Shown: positions 38,137 to 49,199 of the stretch, piece after piece
How positions within the stretch are numbered: position 1 is the first letter of the stretch
Layout: each line of letters opens with the position of its first letter
Assembly: GCA_039720395.1 (NCBI GenBank)
Contig: CM077828.1
Span: 28,066,717 to 28,130,716 of the forward strand
Reading direction: 5' to 3'
Length of the DNA: 64,000 nt
DNA from: Liquidambar formosana
Lineage: Eukaryota; Streptophyta; Magnoliopsida; Saxifragales; Altingiaceae
Notes under the pieces: model-generated
The model's database searches: none
The model's input: the letters and a program-made list of their open reading frames with translations, nothing else
Told to the model about the DNA's origin: nothing
Made by a program: the position numbers and the translations under genes

Positions 38137-40446
38137 TCAGAACACAGCTGCTCCACTAGATTCACAGCCATTTAATCCAGATCCATTGACATCCACCCAG
38201 ACTTCATTTACACGTCCAATGAACCGAAATGGAGAACTGTACTGTGCAATTGAGTAAGCATTACTACTCTCGGAAGAAGTAGAGTTTGCCCATGGGGACC
38301 TGCTCAAGCTGATGGCAAGTTTCTCTGCCTCTTCCACAATATTATCATCTTTTGCAAATCCGGAGAACTTCCTGACTGCAATGCAGTGACTGTCCCAAGC
38401 AGCAGGTTTCAGATTCAGTTGAGGGAGGGGGAGTGGTGGAGTGGATTGGAACTTCACGGGCAAATACAATCGGATGAAATAAGCTGATGAATGAAGGGGA
38501 CCTGCTCCTGGGACTATGCTTGTCAAGACAGGAGCAGTCATTGCAATCCGGGACCAGTTTAAATTGGCACCTTGGATGTACTGGAACAACCTGTGAGATG
38601 AACAACAGGAAAACATATATGCAGAAATATGAGAGAAGAGAATGAGAAAGGAAGGAGGGGGGGGGGGGGGGGGGGGGAGGGCTTTTGTTTTATTGGAATA
38701 CACAGGATACTTAAACTTGATAAACAAACGTATGAGTTACATTTGATACGTATTTTCAGTTGTTATTTTGGTTAGCATTGTACTTACTTTTCTTGGGCTA
38801 TTAATAAAATGTTTTACTCTGCACAAAAAAAAAAAAATCTGAAAGAACAAGGAGAATATTTAAAGCATAAACAACATCTTGGCAAAATGCAATTGCTTGC
38901 GCACACAGACACTACAAACTACGAATGCATATAGCTTCACCCTCCACTTAAGGTGCCACTGCCGCTGGCTACCCCGAAATCACCCCAAACCAGGCTTAGC
39001 ATTTCACATCCTCTACTCCCAGAACCACCCTGTCAACAGATACCAACAACCACTTATACCACCCTTCCTTGAGCCTCTAGTGGACAGCATAATGACATAT
39101 TAATCAAATGGAACACTCCTAACACACCATAGGTTGTTGGAGGATTATGGCATCAAAACCTGCAAAGTTTCATTCCGATCGTATCAGTTCTACTTACTCA
39201 CTCACCATCTCAACAACGCCATCTCGTTTATACTTATAAATGTATTGCTTGTTGTTTCGCCAATACTTTGCTCCACAAAGCAATAAGCGTAGCTGCTTAC
39301 TTTATTTTATTTATAGGGATACAAGGAAAAGAGATCAACGCCTTCTAGGACTAGAGCCACCAATAGCATCTTCCCAAGGAATATCTAAAATGTCCCTAGG
39401 AAAATTAGAATCCCAAATCTAAATGCATTTTATTCTATGATCTGAATTAGCTAAAAAGTCTGCAGCTTTATTTATTCATCTATAAACATGGTTTATTCTA
39501 ACAGTTTTACCATTCTCAAAAATAATTTTAATACAATTGTTCAAAATACTTTAAACCTTCCACAGACAACTTTATAGCTTTCCAAGACTATTAATCACAA
39601 TTCTAATTTTGCATTCATCCCTATCTAGTTTCAACTTTCAGCAACCTATGTCGCCTTTCTGGGCATATGTTCTTACTCATTATACACAGTTTATATGCTA
39701 AATTAGAACATCTCCGCTGATTGGACTACAAATCTAGTTCAGAGAGAGGCTTTGAGTGGACCCCTTGATGTTCCACAAACTTGCTTATATAGCAGCTGGC
39801 AGCAATGATAAATCATAAACATACTATTACTCAAAAGACATCCCAACTCACAGGTTAAGAAAGAATCTCTTCGGCTGCCAAGAAAATAAATAAAAGGAAA
39901 AGAATAAATTTGAATCTTATGTTTTCTGTTCCTTTAAAAAAAGGACCTGTTTGGCTGCCACGAAAATAAAGGAAAAGAAAAATGAAATTCTGGGTCCTAT
40001 GTTTTATGTTGTTTTTCTTCCAGATACACACTAACACACATAAATAAATAAACTCAAAAACATCCAATTAGACTTAGCTGGGTAGAGACTCTTGTTTTGT
40101 CGGTTCCCAAGAAAGAACACAAGAGTGGATAATTCTTAAAATTTTCTTTCAGTTTCCTACATTTTCTCAGCAATCAAACAGAGGGTTAATTGTCAAGCAA
40201 ATCAAAGCGACCGAAGTAAGTTGTGAAATTAGCAAGTAAAAAGCACCTGTGGAAGCCACTTCTGGTGGCCTTTTCGAAGGAGATTTCCCGAGCAGCAGCA
40301 GACATCCAAGCCGATTCTCTGTAGAGTCTGATCTCGAAGTCCGATTCCGAGTGAATCACTGTGTATTGCGGTGATTCGATCGCCTTACTAAGGGCGATAA
40401 CACAGAGGAGGTTGACCAGTGAGAATGAGAGCCATGGCTTCCCCAT
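38137..40446 (-). CDS. SOUL heme-binding family protein, secreted
   Basis: Two exons on the minus strand, 40446-40247 and 38590-38137, give 654 nt and 217 aa. The start chosen opens MGKPWLSFSLVNLLCVIALS, a clear signal peptide cleaved near SKA. An in-frame ATG at 40539 would bury this signal. The mature part begins ESPQYTVIHSESDFEIRLYR, the usual start of the SOUL domain. It continues with WSRIAMTAPVLTSIVPGAGP, FIRLYLPVKFQ, WDSHCIAVRKFSGFA and a C-terminal NEVWVDVNG. SOUL/HEBP proteins bind heme or other tetrapyrroles; the plant subclass with a signal peptide is extracellular or vacuolar. Its exact ligand cannot be read. The single intron is 1.66 kb and holds a LINE remnant and a poly-G tract. 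Confidence 0.9.
38657..38677. repeat. Poly-G tract of 21 in the SOUL intron
   Basis: A run of 21 G lies just after the exon 2 acceptor (38591) on the gene-opposite strand. In the transcript it is a C tract about 66 nt upstream of the acceptor. Confidence 0.9.
39280..39560 (-). mobile_element. LINE remnant, RNase H region
   Basis: Read on the minus strand with one stop, the translation contains HVYR, then KAADFLANSDHRIK, then WDSNFPRDILDIPWEDA. This is the C-terminal part of the RNase H domain found at the 3' end of some plant L1-type LINEs, including its conserved A-D-x-L-A. Only a fragment remains, and no ends were found. It sits in the SOUL intron, in the same orientation as the gene. Confidence 0.6.
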
Positions 40447-40549
40447 TTTCTCTCTGCCTGAGAATATGGAAGAAAAACTTTCTATTGCTTCTAACCGGCT
40501 AATAAGAGCTGATTTAAGTATTAGGGATGTATTTATCAAATAAATAAAT

Positions 40550-42530
40550 AAATAAATAAGGTATTAGGAATGTGCAAAAAAGGTTCTAATCTGCCAAACC
40601 AAATTAATCCGTTCCATATTGCACCAACCCAAGCGATTTGAGAGATTAGACAGTATGATTTTGGTGAATTAAGCAATAAAATTGAAGGTTTTGTTAGGTT
40701 GACAGATTAAACATTATCAAACCGTTAATAAACTAATTCGACTCGCTTTTAACAACATGTGTATAAAATTAGAAAAATAAAATAAAGAAATCTTCTTAAA
40801 AAAAACAATTATTGATGGCCAAATAAATAACTTTAGACATTAGATTCTCAAGTCTCTAAACAATGGACATCAATTCATTAAGATATAACATGATTCACAT
40901 ACTCAAGTCCCTATTCTAAAACATGGAATTGGATTGCATATTAATGTATTTTGCTATTTCTTATTGCAACTTTGTTAGGTTATTATATTTTGAGTCTTCC
41001 AACAAGATTCGAAATTAATTTAACATTAACTATCTCTAATTTCATCTACATTAATTGGGTGTTTATTATCACAAAGTTATAATTAATTTACTTTTTTGGT
41101 GTTAAATATTGTGAAAGTGTATATCAAGCTTTACATAACCAACTAAAATGGTTAAATTTTTTGGATTTATTTACAACTCATCAATTAAGGTCCAATATAT
41201 ATTAGAAAATGCCCAATTAAAAATGGTATGATAGAAATCACCAAACCGCCCAAACCATTAATGACAAACCGCCTAAAAAATGAACAAACCCACTGGTTTT
41301 TAGTACATATGGCTTGACAATGGATTGGAAATTTTGTAATCCACCAATAGTGGGTTAGTTCATATTTTGTCCTTAACTTGCTCCAAACCGACCCGCACAC
41401 ATCCAATAAGTATATCAATTTACAATCTTGTCCATACGTGACTTTTAGATTTGTGTTAGTATGTGACAACCGACTAGGGAGAAAATTGTAAGTTTGAAAC
41501 AAGGATTGAACGATTGGGAAGAAAGCTCATTCATCCAATGGTATTCATGCGTTATGACTAATTACATCAATATAGAAAGTAATAAAGGACAAAGCAAAGG
41601 AATATCCTTTGTGGTGATTTGGTACAAGCCTAGAAAACAAGTGAGTCCTTAGGTATAACTCTGACACTGTTAAGTAATATTATAAGTTAATGAGAGTCGA
41701 ATAAAATGAGATTATGAGATTAAAAAAAAATAATCCTAGTTTATTTCACTTTTCATTGACTTGTAATGTCATATCAGTTGTATCAAAGTTATATGAGTTT
41801 TCCTCATTGACAACTATTGACAACTATTAGAGTCTTGAATTCTATTTATATATTACTTTTATAATCTCATTCCAATTCAATGTGATTTGTTTGTTGTTCT
41901 TGTATATTATTTCATTATTTTTATTAAATCAAAATGATAGGTTATCTTGTGATTTTTTCCCCTGCCTTTATTACTGTAACCCATAGAGTAATAATAATAA
42001 TATAGTACAAGTATTGAATGCTTGTAAAGTTGTAATGTGTGGGAAGTGATTTGGTTCAGGTTGATCAGTGTTGGCGTTGCTAAAACGGTAAATAAAAGGT
42101 CAAAAAAAATGCCATTATAGGCTATGAAAGACTATATAGTTGTTAAAAATCTGATCAAGTATAATTTGGTAAGTAATTGGGATTAAGATTTTATTCAATT
42201 GAAAAATGCTACTCTTTCCACTCTCATTCAATTGTCTCACAAGGAAGTAGGATTTACGATCATGTGCATCTCATATTAACATGAGTCTCATTCTCGTGTG
42301 AAAGTACAAATAGGAAGATTTTAAGAAAATATAGGATATGATAGTTGTCTTCGACTAGCCACCAATTTTTTACCATGCTGCTAGCCAGATCACTTCAAAC
42401 AGAAGTCAACCTTTTCCGAACCACAATCAGACGGCATATATTAACCTCATCACCAAAGCCCACGTGCCACACACTGGACGGAAGAACAGAGGATGTTTTT
42501 CGTCATACTCACGTGTACGCCTATCAGTTG
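40550..42530. other. Intergenic region, no gene recognised
   Basis: AT-rich DNA between the SOUL promoter and the U2 genes. It begins with a short (AAAT)n at 40540-40558. There is a small tandem repeat TTGACAACTA at 41806-41827. No coding frame with a plausible product is seen. Confidence 0.6.
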
Positions 42531-42537
42531 TGTTTGT

Positions 42538-42589
42538 GTCCCACATCGAAAGAATGAGAGAAGGGGCGAAGCAGAGAAGAGCCATAAAA
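42538..42589 (+). promoter_or_regulatory. U2 snRNA promoter (USE and TATA-like), copy 1
   Basis: The USE GTCCCACATCG is at 42538-42548. CATAAAA, a TATA variant, begins 34 nt further on at 42583. The RNA start at 42615 is about 30 nt downstream. This is the architecture of plant RNA polymerase II snRNA genes. Confidence 0.9.
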
Positions 42590-42614
42590 CGGGAAGCCAA
42601 ACAAGAGAAAAAGC

Positions 42615-42808
42615 ATACCTTTCTCGGCCTTTTGGCTAAGATCAAGTGTAGTATCTGTTCTTATCAGTTTAATATCTGATATGTGGGCCATCGGCCCACA
42701 CGATATTAAATTAATTTTTTGAGGGGGAAGGCCCATCACAGTAGCTTGCTACTGGGGTCTTCGAGCGTCGCCCATGCGTTGCACTATTGCACGGGCCTGG
42801 CGCACCCC
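42615..42808 (+). ncRNA. U2: U2 spliceosomal snRNA, copy 1
   Basis: It begins ATACCTTTCTCGGCCTTTTG. The invariant U2 core follows, including the branch-point recognition segment (GTGTAGTATCTG) and the stem IIa/IIc region (TTCTTATCAGTTTAATATCT). The Sm-type site (AATTTTTTGAG) is present, and the 3' stem-loops end at GGCGCACCCC. The length of about 194 nt is normal for plant U2. A plant 3' box (AGTCTAA) lies 10 nt downstream at about 42819. U2 pairs with the intron branch point in the spliceosome. The promoter and core are intact, so it is probably expressed. Confidence 0.95.
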
Positions 42809-43403
42809 ACCCAAATCTAGTCTAAAGTTGTATGCTGTGAGGTCCAACTAAGAGGCCCACAAGACCTAATGCGGAAAGAAGGTCCATATGACATCTTCCT
42901 ATAGTTTTGCAAGTGGGCCCATGTATCATCAGCCTATGGTTTTGCAAGACAACTACGAAACTAAGCAAAGCCCGAAGATTAAATTGATTGCAACACAATC
43001 TTAAATACTAGAAACAATCAGGTTGCAGTCAAAGTCTGTGATTCCCATATTGCTAATATGCCAAATTACTAGAAATCAATGAATTAACAACCTCGTAACA
43101 TGCCAAGGAGCAGAAAAGAGAAACAACCATGTCAGTTTTCTCATCTCCAACCTACTTAAAAGGAAAAATGCCTCCTCAAAATTCCAGAGTCTAAAACACT
43201 ACTCCAAGTTCCACTGTTTCGCTCTTCAGGCTAATGAACATGGTTTCATACTCTACACCCCCAGAGGAGGATAAAAATGTCAATTAGCAGCTATACAATA
43301 TATTAGACTAATATATTTCACACCCAAGCAAAGTACAAGCAACAGCACACACAAGTTGTGTATGGCACGAATAGAAATACGAAAGCATAGGAGTTTGCGT
43401 TTG

Positions 43404-43456
43404 AGTCCCACATCGAAAGAACGAGAGAAGGGGCGAAGCGGAGAAGAGTTATAAAA
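43404..43456 (+). promoter_or_regulatory. U2 snRNA promoter (USE and TATA), copy 2
   Basis: The USE AGTCCCACATCG is at 43404-43415 and TATAAAA at 43450-43456, a gap of 34 nt. The RNA begins about 26 nt after the TATA box. The sequence between USE and TATA is nearly identical to copy 1 (AAAGAACGAGAGAAGGGGCG). Confidence 0.92.
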
Positions 43457-43481
43457 GAGAAAGTCAAACACATGAAAAAGC

Positions 43482-43675
43482 ATACCTTTCTCGGCCTTTT
43501 GGCTAAGATCAAGTGTAGTATCTGTTCTTATCAGTTTAATATCTGATATGTGAGCCATCGGCTCACACGATATTAAATTAATTTTTTGAGGGGGAAGGCC
43601 CATCACAGTAGCTTGCTACTGGGGCCTTCAAGCGTCGTCCATGCGTTGCACTATTGCACGGGCCTGGCGCACCCC
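43482..43675 (+). ncRNA. U2: U2 spliceosomal snRNA, copy 2
   Basis: It has the same 194-nt length and core as copy 1, 867 bp downstream in the same orientation. Differences are few and confined to the second half. In the hairpin after the branch-point region, GTGGGCC/GGCCCAC has become GTGAGCC/GGCTCAC, a paired change that keeps the stem. A few others lie in the 3' loops (GGGGCCTTCAAGCG). A plant 3' box (AGTTAAA) follows at about 43686. It is probably functional. Confidence 0.95.
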
Positions 43676-43856
43676 ACCCAAATCAAGTTAAAAGTTAATT
43701 CCTAGTTTTTGGGCCATAATAAATGAGTTGAATTATCTTGTCTAAATCGTTTTTTAAGTCTAGACCATAAAAGATTGGCCCAAGCCCAATATCAATACCT
43801 TTTGCCAGACCATTTATAGAACAAGGCCCAAGCCCAATATCCATACCTTTTGCCCA

Positions 43857-44235
43857 GGGTAACGGCTATTGCAACCCTCACAGGAATAAGTTGCCCCCTT
43901 TAATTTTTTAATTAAAAAAATTATTATACAAAATTACTAAAAAAGGCTTAAATACCCCTTGTCAGAAAACATAGATCCTTGCTGGAAAACACAGATCTGA
44001 TCAGCCCATCGGCGACGGCAAGGGTAGCCCCCCCTCCCGTCGGCAGCCTCTTCTTCTTCTTCTTTTTTTTCCCCCTCCCGGCAACCCTATTTTTTTTCTT
44101 TCCTTTTCTTTCTCTTCCCTTCTGTTGTCGGCACCCCACCCCACCGGAAAAAATGGAGGTTTTGAAAAAAAAACCTCCCTAGTCGGAAACACACAGATCT
44201 GACCAGCAGCAAATGAAAAAAAAAAAAAAAAAAAA

Positions 44236-44271
<36 letters not shown>

Positions 44272-44640
44272 AGAGGATAAGAGAGAAGAAGAAAAACCTC
44301 CCGTCGCCGGCACCCCACCTCACTGGAAAAAATGGAGGTTTTGAAAAAAAAACCTCCCCCCACAGATCTGACCAACAGAGGAAGGAAAAAAAAATAAAGA
44401 AAGAAAGAAAGAAAGAAAGAAAGAAGAAAGAAGAGGAGAAGGAGAGAGAAGGGGAAGAACCTCCCGTTGCCGTCGCTGTTCTCCCGTCACCATCTTGTTT
44501 GGGGAGGGGGAGTGGGGTGGGTGAGGGTTAGGGTTATTTAGAAGATGGGTGTTTTAGTCTTTTAAAAGGGTGGGTATATATATTTGGGAGGTGGCTTATC
44601 CCTTTGGGGGGTTCCACTGGGCCTTGTATAACGCCAGCTA
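43857..44640. repeat. Repeat-rich block with (GAAA)n tandem units
   Basis: It starts with GGGTAACGGCTATTGCAACC, which resembles the terminal repeat of the MITE at 44656-45054. Within it a unit of about 175 bp is repeated at about 44130-44306 and 44307-44470. Each unit holds GGAAAAAATGGAGGTTTTGA, CCTCCC, CACAGATCTGACCA and an A/GAAA microsatellite. A partial third occurrence of ACACAGATCTGA is at 43988. The open frames here are low complexity and not genes. Confidence 0.7.
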
Positions 44641-44655
44641 ACACCACTTTGTAAA

Positions 44656-45054
44656 GGGAATGGTTATTGCAACCCCCTATTTTTATCACCCCACCCCTCA
44701 TTCTTTAGGTTTTTAAGGTTTTGTGCAGAATATAAAAAGTTTTTATGAAAACCAACTATGATGTCCACTAAAAAACATCATTTTGAATAATTTTGTAGAG
44801 GAAAGTTTTTTCCTAAATCTATCATTTAAATATACTTTTTAACCATTTATAGACTTTATTTAATTTTTTGCCAAGAAGTCTACTTAAACTATAGATTTTG
44901 GAAAAACTTTCTTCTGTAAAATTGTTCAAAATAATATTTTCTAGTGGACTAAGCAACCAATTTTTGTAAAAACCTTTTATATTTTTCATGAAATCTTAAA
45001 AATAAAAAAGAAAGAGATAGGGTGATAAAAATGGGGGTTGCAATAGCCGTTCCC
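44656..45054. mobile_element. Foldback MITE, Mutator-like, copy 1 (399 bp)
   Basis: Terminal inverted repeats begin GGGAATGGTTATTGCAACCC on the left and GGGAACGGCTATTGCAACCC on the right (reversed). Nearly the whole element is an imperfect palindrome. It is flanked by TTTGTAAA on both sides (8-10 bp depending on how shared bases are assigned). Terminal G-rich repeats with a duplication of about 9 bp suggest a Mutator-type MITE. It is 399 bp long with no coding capacity. The interior is similar to the element at 57269-57667. Confidence 0.85.
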
Positions 45055-45493
45055 TTTGTAAAGTCTTATGTCCAACCCATTAGTGAATGGCTATTGGTAA
45101 AGTCGAGTTGAGTAATATAGCTTATTGAGGTTCAACTCATTAAAATTTTAACCTTTTAATCTTACGAGCAAAACTCGAACAAGTGTCCATCAAATCAAAC
45201 TCAAATAATTTTATTGATGATCGAAAAAAAAGAACTCAAAATAATGTAGAAATCTTAGAGGGAGTAAGTGAGTTTGAGTGACCCTTTTATAGAACCAATC
45301 TCAATCCAAGTCTGATTTGCCCTGTTAAAGAGTTTACTGGACAATAAAATCAAGAACTGACTCAACCCAACCCTATAACCAAACACACCCCTTTTGCCCA
45401 AGCTCTCGTCAGATCTATACTGGCTCTGGTTTCAGTACAAGACAGACATTTCTCTCTCGAACCAAACGGACGCTTTCCATCCGAGAGAAAACG

Positions 45494-48400
45494 ATGCAAT
45501 ACGTTCGCAACTTTGTCGCCGGCGGCCACCGGAATCAAGCTCTCCGGATCGGAATCCGAGCCCTGTCAACCTCCGATGCCGCTTCCTTGAGGAAGAACGT
45601 TGCTTCTATCTTGGATTCCCTTTCTCTCAAACCAGGTAATGTCAAATCCCTCACCATCAATTTCAGCTTGATTCACACAGTTTCTTCTATAATACTTTTA
45701 AATTCACCGTGAATTGTTTCCTTAACTCGTCTGTTTGGTTTCCGAGAAAACTTAGGAAATGAAAATAAAATGAGTTATTGGATCTGATGTCTTATGCTTT
45801 TTTTGGTTTCTAGGAACTGAAAAAAAATTTGTAGAACGATCGCATTCGAAGGTAGCTCAACATCAACCATGACAGTATCTCATACAAAAATAACCCTTTA
45901 TCTCCCTGCCCAATTTGTAATAGTTTTCTCCAAAACCAGCTCGCATCAACCATTGATAACCAAAGACCACGAATGTCGCATTACGGCAGCAATAGTCCAA
46001 TCCTCCAATCTCTATAAGCCAAAGCCATCCTTTTTTTTAGTTCTACGCTAGGCATCCCAAGCAACAAGAACTACCTTTTTATTCAATGCAGGCCCATTGC
46101 ACAAAATCACCTACACTTCTCTTCAACTGCCTTAAACCCTTTTTTTGGCAAAATATGCAAACTAGACCAATAAACCTGAAGACTAACCAACACAGACTGA
46201 ACTAATCGAAACCTCCCCGCGAATGAAACAAATCGACCAGTCAAATTTCCTACTCTGGCTGTATTCTTATCTATCAAAGGGAATTTTGCCCACATGAATC
46301 TGAAAATAAGAGCAATATGAGCCTGATCATGATCTCCCACCCCTCCAGAAAATGTTATATGACTGTTGCTCTTATTTGCATCCAGACCAAACACGTTGAA
46401 AAAATCAGTTAACGCTTCTCTCAAGTATAACCCTGTCCCCATGGCTGGACAGTTACATCTCATCCTGAAAAACTGAGTCATCGTTAACCTCTAACATTTT
46501 GGATGAAAGAGAAAAAGAGACTCGTTGGTCATTTTAACCGACCTCCGATAAAGATACTTCATAACTAGAACAAACAAATAGGAAGACGTTGGGTCCCCTT
46601 GCCTTAAACCCCTTTTGATCCTCAAAGTGCTTCCAAACCTCAATTTACTGCAACTGAAAACTTTGCACTAGTGACACACTTTCATAACCCAGTTAACAAA
46701 TTGGAGACGAAACTGCAACCCCTTAAGCATTTCGTCCAAGAATTTCCAATTAACTGTATCATATGCATCTTAATAGTACACGTTGGAGATGTTGACTGCC
46801 AATGATAGTGACTAAATAATTCTTGAGTTAGAAGAATATTATCATTAATCCTCATACTCTTTATAAAATGCCTCTTGAGCCTGATTCACCACTTTACCTG
46901 CAACTTTCTTGAACTTGTCAATAATCATGCTTGCAATGCAATTGTACAACTAGCAAGAAATAGGAGTGATAGGACAAAAACCATTCAAGGAGAGTCTGGA
47001 GAAAGGTGGTGGAGTGGAAATTTGGGTGCAAGCTGGGGGAGTGGATGTTGAAGGGGGTGAGGGGTGGTCATGGAGTGGGTCTATGGAAAGTATTATTTTC
47101 GACAGGGAAACTTCTTGGGAAATTAAATGCTACTAAATATTCTACTGGGGAAACTTCTTGGGAAATTAATTGGCCCAGGGCTATCTCATTTCCAATAGCA
47201 GATGTAGCCCTCTGTATATTTCTGCACTGACCTCTCTACAAAGCCATAACTGATCTTCCAAACTAATACAGTGACCTTCAACTAAAACCCCTAGATCTGT
47301 CTCTTTCTCTGTTCACAGCCTTGCTGCCCAACAAATTTCTGAAAAGACCAACACACTCCTCCTTAATTCTCCTACTATTTGTCACCTTGTCTATATTCTC
47401 TATATACAGTTATTTTTTATTTTACATCTTTTGTGATCTTATTTTTTGTTTTAGTTCTTTTGTAATCGTTTCCTACATTTCTTATCAATCAAACAGAGTT
47501 TGTGGGAAAATTTTAGACCTGTTTTCTGTTTTCTCGTTATAACATAAACTCTCTACTGATGGTTGCATTGTTGGTCTGGATGGTGAATAGGTGCGATGCT
47601 GGTGCAGAACTGTGGAGACAGTGAAATTGGAAAGATTGTAATTCAATTGGCAAAAGAGCGTAATCTTCAGACCCTAAGCATAATTGATGACAAGAATGGA
47701 AACCCTGATACTATTGAAGAGCTTAAGGCACTTGGTGGCGATGTAGTTGTACCAGAAAGTTACACAAAAACATGGTACTTTTTCCTTCATACTACATGTT
47801 TGTGTGTGTGTGTGTGTGTGTGTTTTAGTTTTGTAATATATCAATGTTGATGCCGCCATGCACGTCGCTTCTGGTCAGTGATTGAGCCTTTGTGGGCAAT
47901 ATATTAATCTGAAAAACAATCCAATTTGTTGATTTGCTTGCATGAAGGATGGACAATCATTCCCCTCTCCTGGTTCTGGACTTCTGGTGTTTAACATTGA
48001 AGTTATCAGATAGCTATTATTATTGACGCAGGTCTTGTTTTCCCCTTTCAGATGTGGTCTGTCATTTAACTTTCTTAGAATTTTACTCTTGTAATGAGAA
48101 GCACAGACTAAATAGGGTTTCCCTTTTAGATGGGGTCTGTCATTTGGCTTTCTTAGAATTTTACACTTGTATTGAGAAGCACATACTATATAGGTTCTGC
48201 AGTTCCAATGAAAAGATATATAGTAAAATCTCTTTAGTTTGTAGTTACAACTTACAATTTGGAAATAGAAATGGTTAGCACCATGGGAAAAGAAACAAGA
48301 AATATGACCTTTAAAAGATAGGGAGTATGTGGTTTTAAAGAACGATTTGAAGATGATTAAGAAACTTAGTGTGGAATGTAATGATACCAGAATCTGTTAA

Positions 48401-49022
48401 TGTAGTTCAACTCCCCCATCCCACCACATAAAAGAAAAAAGGAAGAAGAAGGGGAAGGGGTTCTTGATCTTTATAGTATAAAGTGATATTTCATTATCAT
48501 GAGTTCCAGAGTTCCAGAGTGAGTTTGTTGTGTAGGACATCATCTATATATTCATCTGTCTTCTTTGAACATGATCATTTTAGGTTAGCTTCAGTTTCGC
48601 AAGATGTTCTCCATTCCATGGTTTCAATTTCTAATTTGGGACACAGAAGAAGATGTTAACAATATTGTATACAAAAATAACTTCTCTGTATGCTGCAGCT
48701 TATTCCGTAGTATGCTTTGTGTGACTGTCATTGACCAGAACCAAAATTTTGGCTTCCAGCAGTGTTTTCTTTCTTATATGCTTTGTTTTTTGCTGGCAGG
48801 TACATGAAGCGTTTGACTGGTGAGTTAAGCCCTTCAGCAGGTTTGAACTTTAGTGATGGGTATCAAGCAACTGCTGTATGCAAAGCAGTGAGTAGAGGAG
48901 GAACATTTCTCACATTCGAGAAGAAATTACCCAAGTATGTTGCCTACGAAGGAGCAGCTCGTAAACCAGTTGAGTGGAGTGCTTTCCTCAAGGAAAAGAA
49001 TCTGAAAGTGGTGAACATGTAA
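45494..49022 (+). CDS. Small mitochondrial-type protein with enoyl-reductase-like Rossmann region
   Basis: Three exons (45494-45635, 47591-47774, 48800-49022) total 549 nt, 182 aa. The first 45 residues (MQYVRNFVAGGHRNQALRIG, then IRALS) contain arginines and no acidic residues until about residue 28, as in a mitochondrial presequence. The middle (MLVQNCGDSEIGKIVIQLAK, then IIDD, then EELKALGGDVVV) resembles the nucleotide-binding part of medium-chain reductases such as mitochondrial trans-2-enoyl-CoA reductase. A later GLNFSDGYQATAVCKAVSRG and GGTFLTFEKKLPK correspond to the end of that fold. At 182 aa it lacks the N-terminal GroES-like catalytic domain, and the glycine motif is altered (CGDSEIGK). 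It is therefore probably not a normal reductase. The role is unknown; it could be a structural subunit. The frame is intact and the introns are canonical. Confidence 0.75.
46090..46990 (-). mobile_element. Degenerate LINE reverse transcriptase fragment
   Basis: Minus-strand frames contain FFNVFGLDANKSNSHITFSG and GRFVSFAGRFRLVQSVLVSL, followed by QVYWSSLHILPKKGFKAVEE. These match the stretch after the RT catalytic core in plant L1 LINEs. Further upstream, with frame breaks, lies CPITPISC...SMIIDKFKKV, matching the earlier RT part. It is broken by stops and frame changes. It is antisense to the host gene, inside its first intron. A short LINE-like piece on the plus strand (GVRGGHGVGLWKVL) follows at 47036-47100. 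Confidence 0.75.
48046..48195. repeat. Short tandem duplication, 78-bp unit
   Basis: GGTCTGTCATTTAACTTTCT at 48056 recurs as GGTCTGTCATTTGGCTTTCT at 48134. Both are followed by TAGAATTTTAC, CTTGTA and GAGAAGCACA. It lies in the second intron of the small mitochondrial protein gene. Confidence 0.8.
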
Positions 49023-49199
49023 GAAATGAGTTGGAATCTGTGGTCTTAATGAGCCATCTCGCTGGAAAAAATGAAAACAAAAGAAAAGAAAGAGCCATCT
49101 CATTGTTAGACATTTTTATTCTGATGAGAAGTTTATCTCGCTACGAGGAATTTGCCTTTTGTTGTGGCGTACTTCTCAGTTGTTTGTTTTTCGTTTCCT

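Noticed and set aside
43948..44375. Overlapping Phe/Leu- or Lys/Arg-rich frames
   Set aside because: Products of A/GAAA microsatellites and tandem repeats.
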